Assembly: GCA_963978905.1 (NCBI GenBank)
Contig: OZ022256.1
Location: forward strand, 21,763,743-21,827,742
Source of the DNA: Trichostrongylus colubriformis
Taxonomy: Eukaryota; Nematoda; Chromadorea; Rhabditida; Trichostrongylidae
Direction: 5' to 3'
Length of the DNA stretch: 64,000 bases
The position numbers were made by a program, and so were the translations under genes. The notes below the pieces were generated by a model. It did no database searches. It saw nothing but the letters and a program-made list of their open reading frames with translations, and had not been told where the DNA came from. This document shows positions 32,478 to 43,660 of the stretch, in pieces. Each line of letters starts with the position of its first letter. Position 1 is the stretch's first letter.

Positions 32478-33012
32478 CTAAGGCACTATGAGCCTCAGAG
32501 AGGTAAACGTAGACTGCCACTTTGGCTTTGCAGAATTGAAGTCAAGTTGTACCATGTCAGACGCTAGAGCCCAAGTCGAGGAGTGCGAAAGCCAGAAGCA
32601 ACAACAAAAGCATGTTCCGCATATGGCGAAGGAGTAGAACTGAAAATCCAAGCAAAGCTCATACTCACTAGTGGCTTTGGGGGTGACAAACTCTTTAAGC
32701 CGGACATTGTTTTCTTGAAAGAAAATAACATTGTTTTCTGAAAGAAAACAACATCTCTTTGGCTAACTCCAAATTGCGGGGAGAACACCAAACTCCTCAC
32801 ATATCGGTTGGTTAGATTACTACCTTTAGTTGGTATGGAGTCCAAATCATATCTCCAAGACCCTCTCTGATCCACGTATATATCCCACACGCACAAACAA
32901 TATTTGGCCCCACAGTATGCTGCAAAGAGTTAATAATGGCATCGCACACAAAGAACAATGTCAGCACTATTAGTAATCTTAGAAGTAAAGAAGAGCTGAA
33001 AAAGACCATCAT
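32478..33012 (-). CDS. Small secreted protein gene, three exons
   Basis: Exon 1 (32824-33012, 63 codons) starts MMVFFSSSLLLRLLIVLTLF, a signal peptide probably cleaved after VCDA, and ends QLK before donor GTAGTA. Exon 2 ends at 32669 before donor GTGAGT. It starts at 32737 after TTTCTTTCAG, or at 32713 after TTTCTTTCAAG; both keep phase, giving 23 or 15 codons. Exon 3 (32478-32639) follows a TTTTCAG site, contains the cysteine cluster CGTCFCCCFW, and ends in TAG after 53 codons. All junctions are phase 0, giving about 139 residues. There is no recognised family. The hydrophobic Cys-rich span in exon 3 could be a second membrane segment. The model rests on splice signals and phase only. Confidence 0.55.
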
Positions 33013-35900
33013 GTAGAACTCAGGCGGAAGCAGAAGTGGACAGCACATACCAAAAACTCGCCTATTGGTAGTTGGACTGATGCTTTGGCGGAAACCGTAA
33101 CGCACGCCGATGGCGCAGAGAGATTAATAAAAACTGCCTCCGGCCGGAAGAAGTTCATGCGTTCTTCACTAAACAAAGCCTTCTCGAAAATCCACTGTGA
33201 GCCACGCAGAAAGGGTGCGGAGAGACCCTATCGCTTTTTCACAGCTTCAAGGTCTGGAGTGTCGGAACGTTCACATCCAGTCTTGGAAACGCGTATCGAA
33301 CAAACAAATACATGCATTTGGGAAGCAATGGCAAAGTCCGCACGCCCCTGTGTTTAATTAGGAACAAAAATCAACTGACTAGTCCATCCACTCTACTTTG
33401 TTATCATACTTACACGGGAATTCTACCAGGTCGAAGTGGCCATCTGCGTTGAGACAACAACTGTCCGACGCGCGTTCCGATGCTAATCTCAAATCTTCTT
33501 TCAAAATCTGCCAAACGATTCTCTGAGTGGGGTTATGACGGTTTTTCCAAATGAACCGGTCCAACATGTGTGCGCGTTTTTCTCGGCGTCGTCGCAAATA
33601 AATACAGAGGAATGTCAAAAAATCTCATCAGCATCATAGCACGGAGGTAGAGGTGGTGATTCGTATGGGGTGGGACCATGGATGGGATCGACACCCTTTT
33701 TGCTTTCCATAGAGGTTTCTCTTCTATGTCCAGGAAATATCCCCAAAAGTATTGTCACGTGTGATAACTGTTCTATTGCTTTTCCGGCACCTCATTATCC
33801 CTATCTTCAGGATCGCAGAAAACTCTATGATCCAGCTTATTCATATGAGCAGACCCATAGCGCACGAAATAGGCATTACTGCGCAAAACGTTCATGGTAT
33901 TCGCGCTCAAGGTGTCGAATTACCCCTGTGTACAACTTTCCAGCCAAATCGTGTTCGATCTTTTTTCCAGCCGAATCGTGTTTTTGATCTTTTTCCAGCC
34001 GAATCGTGTTTTTGATCTAGTTTCGGAAAGTTTGGGGTGGCCATGGGGCAAGATGACTTTTTCTAAAAGTTTCTATAAAAAACCATGAATGTTTACGAAG
34101 ATAGTCAAAAAACATCTATCACAAATGCCCATATTATTGAATGTACCTAAAAAGCGCCATGTACGAGCATTTGCTTGGTGAAGATCAACGAGTTCCCCTC
34201 TGTTTAATGACTTGCCGCTCAGTAGATTTGGGAGCTGTCGAAATAGCTTAAACTAGTCTCATGGGGTGTAACTTGTTTTCCCGAATGCGAAAAACGCACC
34301 GGTTTTATGCGAAAACGTTTGGCTCGCGCATCATGAGCTCTCGAACGGATCATGTAGTAGTATTATTTATTCAGAAAGAAAGTAGTAGTATTAGTAGCAT
34401 TATTTATTTATTCTGAAAGAAAAATACTGGAGGCACTAGAAATGAAGATACTATCCCCATAAAAAATAGCAAAGACGAGCTACGTGATTCCGTTCAGTTG
34501 ATCACATGACTGCAGTAGCTTTCATTGTGGGATGAATGTGATGTCATATATCATCATAGTCATAGCACGTCCACGCTCCGTATGGGCTAGGTAAGGGTAG
34601 GCCAATTTGCTTCACCCCCGGCAATTCGGTAGATAGGGTACGCCGCAGCGGTAAGTCAGTCGGATACATATCTGTTGATCCCTTTCATAAAGAGTCAACA
34701 TACAAAATATATAATTTTCTTTATTTCAGGCTTGAAAAAGGCGCTAGGCGCCGAAAGCTTGTCGGGAGGCTCAATTTCCTTCCGCAATATTTAATGGGAT
34801 CTTTTGAGTCTTGTGAAAGAAAATTTGAGTCCTCACATTGTTTTTCACACATTTAGATTGGTATTAGGCTTCGGGAGAGAACAATACTCAAAGGACTGAA
34901 GCTGCTCAACCGGAAATTTCGACAGTAAACTGAACAACACGTCTTAGAATCCCCAATAACATGATATTCTGGTCACAATGGCGGTCATTCACCTGATATC
35001 TTTTCCAAATGTCAACATCAAATGCATAATCGAAATTGGCTAAGCCAAAGTTCGATGATCAATGATTTGTTTTTTTTTTCTGATAGAATTTCATAGCTTA
35101 TAACGACAACACATAACAGGTACTTTGTTATAGTGAAAATGCTTTTATTTTGGGGAGGCCGCCACCAATTCAGGGATTGTGTTCGTATTTGAGATGCTGA
35201 CCTTGGCTGCGCCCCTTGAACCCCTGTAATGGAGATGTTATCGCTATAAAGAAATGCACGGATTGATGCGCAGTGTTCGCATCTCCGATTCGAAATGAAT
35301 GGTCATAGATCTAAAAGATATGGTTAGGTGTCTGCAGCATGGAAAATTAACAAAAAAAGCGTTGTGAGTGTGTACATCCAGCATCCATTTCACAGATGCG
35401 AGAGGTGGGAAATAGAACCATTTTAAACAATGTTTCGGACACGTCGCCTCGTTCCACTTCTCCTTTGTCATTGTCCCAAATGGTGATGTTATCTTGTGCA
35501 AAATTCCGAAGCGAAGCAGATGAAGCTGCATTAAATATTAAGAGCACAGTAAAAATAATGAGAGGATGGTATTATACTGTCGCACAACTTTGAATCCAAA
35601 CGGGTGCAGAGCGAGCTATGTGAGGCAAGACAGTGACAGGGATATGAGGGTAATGAGAACTCTTGCAGCGAGTCATTAAACGAAAAACTAGGGTTCTCAC
35701 ACTATCCGAACATGTTGTTAGATTCAATATTTGGGTAGGTTGGACTTGGAATTCGGATTCCTACTCCTTTTTGGGACTGCGCCGCTTTTCCGAAGAGGTT
35801 TGGTGGTTCATATGGGAGTGATACATTCCGTTCTTTACAATATATTGATTCTCGCTAGAACATTCCTGAAAGCATATTTGCAACAATTCCTACAAGATAT
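33013..35900. other. No confident gene; Penelope-end-like hairpin near 34730
   Basis: A minus frame at 33379-33618 (79 codons, basic RRRREKR segment) and a plus frame at 33085-33357 have no recognisable family. Near 34728-34775, GGCGCTAGGCGCC forms a perfect hairpin followed by GAAAG, preceded by CTTGAAAAA. This is similar in layout to Penelope-like element ends and is treated as a possible remnant. A short direct repeat TTTCCAGCCGAATCGTGTTTT recurs at 33965-34015. Confidence 0.35.
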
Positions 35901-36443
35901 TCATCGACTATGTAGTATACGATGAAATTCGGTTACCATTTGATCCCTTTTCCTTTCCATAATCAACGCATATATATTAGTCCGCAGATAGTTAACCTCT
36001 GGCTCGTCATAGCCGTTTCCGCTCCTCTTCAAGCGTCGGAGGAGATGGAGAAGAGCTTCCAGTTCGCCTTGTGGGCGGAGCGAGATGAACGACAGATGAT
36101 AGGTCATTGGGGGCGCAATGTTCACGGCTCTCGCTATACCTACCACCTCTACCATTGCCTTCAAGGTTCCATAGTTGCAAGACAGCTCCAAGGGAATTCC
36201 CTCTTGCGCGACCAGTACGATATTTCGTTTCACTTGTGACAGTGACTGCGGGAATGTCAAAGGCATAGGGACTATAACATCGAAGGGTTGGATCGTGTGT
36301 CCTTCGTGGGTGGATGAAGACAGATTCAGTGGATGCGTTGTTTCTCGATAAAACTTCAGCGTTATGGACAGTACGAAAATATTAGGTTGTGAACAAAGTT
36401 TTGGCCAGTTATCCACTTCACATTTGCTTTCCATGGAATTCAT
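35901..36443 (-). CDS. Hypothetical protein, 180 codons
   Basis: This is one of the longest open frames in the window outside mobile elements. The protein starts MNSMESKCEV. It has a mixed hydrophobic middle (NIVLVAQEGIPLELS, MVEVVGIARAVN) and a basic helical stretch LEALLHLLRRLKRSG, and ends HRILHSR before TGA. A possible internal splice acceptor (CATTCCCGCAG) and donor (CCAGAG then GTTAAC) mean the real exon may be shorter. There is no signal peptide or known motif. It lies between unrelated repeats and the mariner remnant. It could be a host exon or a piece of an unrecognised element. Confidence 0.4.
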   Translation of the reverse strand: MNSMESKCEVDNWPKLCSQPNIFVLSITLKFYRETTHPLNLSSSTHEGHTIQPFDVIVPMPLTFPQSLSQVKRNIVLVAQEGIPLELSCNYGTLKAMVEVVGIARAVNIAPPMTYHLSFISLRPQGELEALLHLLRRLKRSGNGYDEPEVNYLRTNIYALIMERKRDQMVTEFHRILHSR

Positions 36444-36745
36444 AATGTTTTCAGTGATTGGGATAGTTATCTTTCTCAGTGGGTAAGTTGGTTATTTGGA
36501 TTGCTTCACTTTGTCAGCTCCAACTTGTTGTAACAAAAGCGGAGGCAATCGGAAATGTAAGCACTGCAATAGATTGAGGCACTGGAACGGATAGCGATTC
36601 TCTTCTGGTTCCAAAAACTGCAAAGTGAGAGTGAGTTGCCCAATTTCTAGTTGATTGAGGTGCTCGAATCAATACACCAGGAATACTGGAACGTTCATAT
36701 TCCGCAAAGATGTGCAAAAATACTGGGCTCCTTCATGTAGATGTT

Positions 36746-37537
36746 TTAGGTTATTCGGAGAGCTTTCGACTTTTAATGACGGATGCGCATATTCGGCACA
36801 TATGAGTTTTATTAATCGAGATAAAAACCATAAGATTCCAAGCATCTTGGCCTATAAGATATGAGCCTGTCTACTCCTTTGAAGAACTCTGAAACTAGAG
36901 AGAGTTAAATTCGCTGGAACTCGCTTCAACTTCGTGCTGGGTCTTGGAGCGATTCCTTCGAAGAAGATGTTCAGATGCTTGAAGAAATTGGAATTGTTGG
37001 GAGCCACGTCAGGTGAGTATGGGGGGATGCGGCAGAGTTTCGTAGCTCAGCTCATTCAACTGTTCAGAATTGTTTATGCGACATGGTGTCGTGCGCCATA
37101 GTGGAGAAGGTGGATTTCTTCTTAACGACCGATACTGAGCTTATGATCTGCAGTTTGCGATGCATGTCGTAGAGGTCCTCTCGTACTCTTCAGCGTTACT
37201 AATAAGGCCGGGATGCATAAAGCTCGGATCAGAACAGCAGCAGATCACAGCACCGCCACCAGTACGGTTTCGGAAAATGTTGGAGAGCTTGACTTCGTCC
37301 AACCATTGTGCAGATCTTCCTCAGTTATCCTAAGGAATTCGAATCTCATCCCACGTAAAGATGCGTTTAAGAAATAGGTCGTTTTGTACCGACGAAGAAG
37401 TGTGTACGAGAAAAATAGTGCGGATGTGTCATTTGTTCATTTTTTCTCGAGAATATGCTATAGACAACCCCAGAAACTCCAGAAAAGTCATTCATAAGTG
37501 GAACACCAAAGCCGCAAGAACTTTTCGAACAACCTAA
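36746..37537 (-). mobile_element. Mariner transposon, internally deleted, transposase pseudogene
   Basis: The minus strand starts TTAGGTTGTTCGAAAAGTTCTTG (ending at 37537) and ends with a matching inverted repeat (TTAGGTTATTCGGAGAGCTTTC on plus from 36746). Translation gives mariner transposase pieces in order: NDLFLKRIFTWDE (first catalytic Asp region), SAQWLDEVKLSN, NELSYETLPHPPYSPDVAP (the PHPPYSPD motif with the last Asp) and HLNIFFEG, then a C-terminal end near 36800. Stops and frameshifts are frequent. At about 790 bp it is shorter than a full 1.25-1.3 kb mariner, with the N-terminal DNA-binding half mostly missing. Confidence 0.8.
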
Positions 37538-37857
37538 TAATTGACCATCCCAGGCAACTTGGATTCGTCAAAACGCAAAAATGGGTGTTGCGCAACCTTA
37601 CGCATCAGCAGGGCACAACAGAATTTTCATTCATCGTCTTCTAGGTTAGAACCGAGGTTTGTGCTGAAGCCCTTCGCCCTTTATGCTCATCAAACGTGGG
37701 GTTGTCTGATCTCCGTTGTTTCAAGCATTTGGTTGACTTCTGTAAGAGCAGAATTATCAGAAAGCGTAACAATTCAGCGCAGACTTCTCAAAATTTCACC
37801 TAACGCAAATCGTATACTTCCAATGAAGTGATTCACCTTCGACTCTCTATGAACCTA

Positions 37858-38131
37858 TGTGGCGTCGATAGGAGGTGTCGATGATGAACGACGAGGAAAC
37901 AATAACTTTATCAAACAACCAAATCCTTCAATACCGGCCCTTATCATATCAATGTGGTCTTCTTATCAATCCACTTTGTAATCCCATTTTGTTGATGCCA
38001 TTGATATGAGCCGGCCTTCCTTAAGCAGGAAAAGTAAAAATAACACACGAAACAGTTTCTAAACGTGTTATAAAAATGTGCAGACTCCTGTGAACAGTAA
38101 TCATCTTATCACAATTCATCACGTCTGTGAT
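37858..38131 (-). repeat. BEL/Pao 3' LTR
   Basis: On the minus strand it begins TATCACAGACG and ends GACGCCACA. It matches the right LTR over its full length with scattered substitutions and small indels. The end of the extra ORF (38109) lies inside it. Confidence 0.9.
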
Positions 38132-39783
38132 ACCCCCTTCTCGCGTGAGTGGATGACCCACATTTTGAACCATAGTAGTCCTTATGCGCTTCCAGTTCTC
38201 TCTCAATTTCCTCTATTTCTCTATAATACTCGTAAATGCGCTCAGGAAGAATGCACAACGCCTTGTTGTGCTTAGTCGAGGAACAGTACATGCACCTTTT
38301 CAGAGATCTCCAGCAATTCCTTGTTTCATGTTTGTAATCGAGACAATTCTCACATCGGATGCGCCGTCTTCTCTCTTTGACCGTTGATACTTCAGGGCAG
38401 CTATCGCTGTAGTGCACTCCCTTGGCGAAACAGAACGAACATCTCAGATAACGTTCTTCTTCTCTCATCATGCTATTGTAGCTAAGTTTCCTTTCTGGGA
38501 CTTTTCATTCTTTATCAGCCAGTGTTTTCAGAACATACAACCTATGTTGTGATTCTTCCTTCTCTTTTTCCCGCTTGTGTGCTTTTTGTCGATACTTGGC
38601 TATTGCTAAAGTTTTCGCTTCCCGAATTTTCGTGCATGACATCGTCATCAGATTCTTAGCAAATAACTTTGTCGTCGAGATCAAAGAGATCCTCTTCGTC
38701 GTTGTCATATTGGCGTTCCTCAGCCATAGGCGTTTTGCTGTCGAATGCATCTTGTTGTTTGTCGTGATCATGCTCGGGTACTGCCTTAGGCGTAATATCC
38801 AAGTCGAGGAGATCTTCGTGATCCTCAGCAGTGGATTGAGGTTGATCCGTAAGCGGTATCGGTTTCCCTAGACTGGAACTCGTGTTAGGTAGAGATTCTT
38901 TTTTTTGCAGAAGGTGTCCTTCAGCAGGTCTATCTTTTCACAAATGCTTCTGACCTCTTCCCTCTGCTCTTCCATTTCCCTAAATAGGTGATCTATTCTT
39001 TCTTCGACTGACTGCTGACGTGCTTCACACGCTCTTCTTGTTGACCGAAGTCTTCAAATTTTTCTTCTATTTTTCTCTGCAAGTCGATTATCATTCTCTT
39101 CAAGTTCTCCGATACAGATTCGTGATTCTCATCCTTTACTTGGAGTTCTGTCTCGCTTATCTCAATCTCTGCTTTCCGCCGAAGTCCTCTAGGAACTCCA
39201 CTTCTTTGCGCACAATTTCTGAAGTGAAGGTCCGATCGAGAGAGACTCCCATAATATTCTGGTTGAAGAACTTGTCCCTGGTTGTCACTAGCGCATCATC
39301 CGACAGAACCAGAAGTCCATATAACTCATATCCCGTAGATAATCCTTCAACAGCGCTGCGCAGTCTTTCGAGCACATGGCAGGTCTCTAGATGCACCTTT
39401 TCCATATGGCATTTGTAGAGGGTCGCCTCCATTCTTGCATAAAACTGGGGCCTGTTCCCACGGATATTGGTAAAGGAATCATAAATGTCATTGTTTCTTG
39501 TGAGTTGAATAATTGTACCCAAGATCCTACTTATCTTCTTTTGAATTTCCTTCTCTGATGGATAACTAGGAGCGAGCTTGATGCGCCGTCTCTTGTACCT
39601 TATTGTTTCAATCAGCTTCTCTTCCTCAGCTCTACGTCTCCTTGCGAACTCGTCGTCTTTCCTCTTGGTTGCAATTTTTCTGAAGTGTAATGCACCAAAT
39701 GTTTCGTTATATGCAGTGGAATTTAATGCACATTTTGAATCAAAGTGGTTTCCATTTTGAAGGTTGAAGTAATTTAAGCTCAT
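38109..39783 (-). pseudogene. Post-pol ORF of the BEL/Pao element: coiled coil plus Cys knuckles
   Basis: The region starts with a 208-codon frame (39157-39783) opening MSLNYFNLQNG, then a basic helical segment (KRKDDEFARRRRAEEEKL). A frameshift near 39160 leads into a coiled-coil-like stretch (ENLKRMIIDLQRKIEEKFED) to about 38985, then an acidic part, a KRE-rich helix (38505-38771) and, after one stop in the same frame, a Cys-rich end (38109-38471). There CSFC, CENC, CMYC and following His/Cys residues form knuckle-like units. The intact product would be about 550 residues. It is not an envelope glycoprotein: no signal peptide or membrane span is seen. Cys-rich proteins of this sort are common in nematode genomes; function unknown. 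Confidence 0.6.
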
Positions 39784-39849
39784 TCTCTAATAGAATGAAT
39801 TGAGTATATCGGAATGCGCACAATGTACCTAGACGAATCCCATGCAAAC

Positions 39850-41725
39850 TTAATTTTTTTGTGCCTCAGTTTTGCGAAAGATCGCTCCCATTATTATCAC
39901 ATGTGTTGCTAGTGTCAGTGTCATCTTTATATGAAGCGGAAAAGACCATATGCGGGTGTTTTTCGTTGACGTGAAGTTGTACACAGGGTTATGAGCTTCG
40001 CTGTGATGGGTGTTCAACTTTCGGGGACGCAAGTTGTAGTGTGGTACGGTATGTTCTACTGATGGTGATTTTCCTTTCTGAGAGGTTTCTGATAGATTCG
40101 AATCAACGTTGCAATTATTTCCTTGAATTTCCAAAGGTACTAATTGGTTAATGGATTGCCTGAATGTCTTCCTGTTGTGAGCGACCTCCGCTTCTCTCAC
40201 CTCTCCATCTTGGCTTTTTATTAGCTTCGTTATGCGCCCTAGTCTCCAGTGAATCCTTTTCAAAGATGGATCTACAAGAAGCACCACTTGTTCCTCTTCT
40301 ACCTTTTTGATGCACCCTCGTTTCTTGTCGATATTTTGTCGATGTTGCTCTCGAAGAGCCGTCAAGTACTGCTCTCTCCAACTTTCCCAATATTTCTCTG
40401 TGATGTTATAAGAAGATTGCAGTGCTTTCTGAGCTCGAGTCTTGTTGGCAGTTGCAAAGCTTCTTATGATGGTAGGAAGGTTGGGTCTGAGCATTCTTCT
40501 TCACTTATTTCAAGAGACATCTCTAAGTTTATTCCTCGCTGTATAAAATCCATGGGACGTAGTGGGTTCGAGACGTCTTCATGTTCACTTTCTTGATAGG
40601 TGAGAGGTCTGTTATTGATGCACGCTTCGATTTCGGTTAGGAGGATTTGGAGCTTCTCCTTTGTAAGTACTGTTTTCCAATCGTTTTGTACAGTGGGTGT
40701 TTGGCTGATTTTATTAGGCGCTCGTAAAACCCGCCTTTCCAAGGCGAATATGGGTGATGTGCTTCCTCTCAATCAGTAGATTGCTCATTTCTCGGTGTAG
40801 TGCCTCATTAAATGACACCAAAGGATTACCGCTTAGAGCCTCGTTTATGATTTCGCTACCAAGAATGAATGTAGGTGCATTATCGCAAATCACTTGTTGC
40901 GGTTTTCCACGACGGGCCACATAGCGACGAAATGCGTTCAGAAAGTTTTCTGTAGTAGCGTCCGATCCAACCTCTAGATGGATGAGTCGAGTTACGGAGT
41001 ATGTGAAGATGCAACCATGAACTTCCATGCGTTCCATATTGTCTCCGTAAACGGGTATGGGTCCAAAGTACTCTTGACCACTGTGTTGGAATGGTTGGCA
41101 TCTTGTTACTCAGCAGGCTGGAAGGTCAGTCATGTTAGGGTGTTTATATGGCAGATTGTTCATTTTTGGCAAGGTATACATGTCCTGATGCAATTTTCAC
41201 TTGGTCGCAAAGGCGAGGTATCCACTACCGTGTTCTAACCTTCATTATAGTGTGTGCTACACTGTTGTGGTATTTTTCGTGTGCTTTTTCGATTATGAGA
41301 CGACACAAGTTCGTATGGGGTAGTACAAGAAGAGAATTTTTGGCTTCTTCGCTCAAGTCAGACTTGTTGAGACGTCCGTATGCCCTCAACAAATGTTTTT
41401 CATCTTCTTTCAAGTTGAGATTCTTGGACAATTGCTTCTTGTACTGCTGCTGCAGATATACTGCTTGGTGGCTCTTGATTAACACGGCGTGAGCATCTCC
41501 AATCTCACAATCAGAAGCAGCAAGATGATGATCCTGGGACGGTGCTTCAAGGTACGTCAGATGGCGACGCAGTTTGCTTCTGAGAGCTTCTCTTAGTCTA
41601 ATGGTCAAATTTTTGATGAATCTTATTACATACGCCAAAATCCTTAAAACCTTCTTTTTGCTACTGTAGCGCGATAACTCCATCAGATCCTTGGATGATT
41701 CGGTTTTCAATTTTGTTGCAGTCAT
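39850..41725 (-). pseudogene. BEL/Pao integrase with C-terminal DUF5641-like domain
   Basis: From 41725 leftward a helical segment precedes the zinc-binding part (IEKAHEKYHNSVAH near 41260-41300, and a CXXC near 41170). The catalytic core lies at 40714-41037, with TRLIHLEVG and VICDNAPTF holding two of the three acidic residues. The next frame (40464-40772) has EIEACINNRPLTY, the region with the final Glu, typical of BEL/Pao. The last piece (39850-40494) has VLLVDPSLKRIHWRLGRI, the DUF5641-like tail. At least three frame changes split the protein. The tail ends with a hydrophobic stretch (MTLTLATHVIIMGAIF). Confidence 0.85.
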
Positions 41726-41761
41726 CGTGAATGTGGTAGGTTTCTCTTCTTCTTCGAAGAT

Positions 41762-42250
41762 TTAATCCTGTATGGCACTTTTGAAGAGTGATGAGTTAGT
41801 GTCATGCTCGTTTATACGTCGAAGTGAGTAAGCCTTCCACATGTGAGAGGAGAGTTCTTCAGCTGATGCACCCCGTGTTCCGATATCAGTTGGGTTTCTC
41901 GCGGTGTCAATGTAGCCGAATTGTACATTGACGTTCAATTCTTCATGTTCTTTTACGATATAATGCACTTCTTTGACTCTGTTTTTGTCGTATAGCCCTA
42001 CACCTTGACGGTGTAGGGGATTTTGTTTCCAGCTCAGTGCAATTTCAGAGTCTGATAGAAGAATAACTCTGTTTATGTGAATTGCATCCCTGAGGCTTAG
42101 GTAAGTGTTAATAGTCAACCGCATTCCGATTGTTAGTGCATTCATCACCATTTCCGGCACTGTGGTGGGACGTTTGTAGTCTGCAACCTTCGATTTCGCC
42201 ATTAGAAACTCGGAGTTGCTCTCACTAGCAAGATAGGTGCATGCCGTCAT
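41762..42250 (-). pseudogene. BEL/Pao RNase H-like domain
   Basis: A 162-codon open frame containing SKVADYKRPTTVPE, INRVILLSDSEIALSW (the conserved Asp and Ser of the BEL/Pao RNase H) and GYIDTARNPTDIGTRG, a hallmark of this superfamily. The N-terminal part of the domain lies in a different frame upstream (toward 42400). Confidence 0.85.
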
Positions 42251-42429
42251 GGCTATCCCACTAGCGTCGCAGTATGTCGTCAGCGCGTGCGAGGTTGCGC
42301 GCTGTGATATCTGTCGGCGTATATTTTTGTGAAAACTTGTTCACTATGCAATGCCACTCCTTTTGGAGAAGTTGATGTAGTAGTTCATCCCAGCTATATT
42401 TTTCTTTCCAAGGCTTCTGCTGGAGTGCT

Positions 42430-43380
42430 TCGCTTTCACAAGAAGGGGTATAAGCCAGCCGAAAGGATCGTACACTGATGCAATCTGTTGAGGACTGTCC
42501 GTTTGCTGGACAATCCTTCTGATGTGATTTTTACATCTACAAAGAACGTATCAGTTGTGGAGTTCCAGGGTAGCCCAAGCACTTTCGGTGATAATTTGAC
42601 GACTGATCCTCGGGTTTGATGCTTTGGTATTGCTTTGGTAATGCCCACACTATTGGATATGAAAGCTCTCAAATTCATTTGTAGATCGCTGAAAATTTTC
42701 TTCAGCTCTACGTACTTTTGGATCCCCTAGCGATTAAATCGGCGTTCACGAACAAGTTGTCCACGTACAGGTTTGATGCAATTTCTTGCGCTAGACTCTT
42801 GTTTTCAACGTGGTTGTTCAAATGATACAAGGTATTCGCACTCAAGAGGAACGGTGAAGCATTTATGCCGAAAGTGACTCTGGTGAATCTGAGTACCATT
42901 AAATTCTCCTCTGTGAGTGGTTTGCTTATATCTTTCAGCCACAGGCATCTTGTGAAGGCTCTATCATCCTTATAAAAATGCACCTAAAGAAAAGCTTTTT
43001 CGACGTCCGATAGAAGAACATTCTTCTGTGTGCGATCGAAGAAGTATCCCAAATAATTTAGGAAGCATCGTAGGCCCTTGTTGCACGACGTTTGAGTGAA
43101 GGACAATCTTTATAATGAGCAGATGCATCGAAGACCACTCTAAATTTTGTGGTATCCTTTTCTGGAGTGATGACGGGCTGATGTGGGAGATAATGTTTTA
43201 TGTTTGCTGATGATCTTCTTGCTCTCATCCACAACTTCTAGAATCTTTTTATTTAACTGGTCCTGGAACACTCCATGGTATTGCTGAAGTAGCTCAGGCT
43301 TATCCTTGTACTTGTGAAGAATGCCCTTGAGACGACTAAGAGCAAGAGCTCTGTTGTCTGGTAACCACTAGTGATCCTTC
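42430..43380 (-). pseudogene. BEL/Pao reverse transcriptase, broken
   Basis: Pieces in order on the minus strand are LPDNRALALSRLKG and KYKDKPELLQQYH (about 43250-43370), DVEKAFLQVHFYKDDR (motif A, about 42970-43010), LRFTRVTFGINASPFLL (motif B, about 42840-42895) and NLYVDNLFV (42750-42775). The catalytic motif reads YVDN where YVDD is expected, so this copy's RT would be inactive even without the stops near 43000 and 42720. Frame 42436-42678 continues with thumb-like sequence. Confidence 0.85.
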
Positions 43381-43660
43381 TTCAAAGGGAGTCGAACAAC
43401 ATAACCTTGATCTCTCTTTTCAATGGTGTTGTTAAAATCTTTCAGGACCTGAACGTTAACGAGAACTTTCTCCTTTTTTTTCTGATCCACAGTATTCTTT
43501 TTCCACATCATGAGGCTGTATTGTCCAGTGATGCTCCCACTGACCAAGATGATCTAGGTACTGATGCGACTCGATTGTATGCACCGATGAATCCATATTT
43601 TTGTATCATTTTTTGTGTCCGAGAGTCATTTTCCAGAGATCATGTACCTTAGAAGTGTCG

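Noticed and set aside
40249..41492. Plus-strand frames with hydrophobic stretches opposite BEL/Pao integrase
   Set aside because: They are antisense shadows of the integrase on the minus strand.
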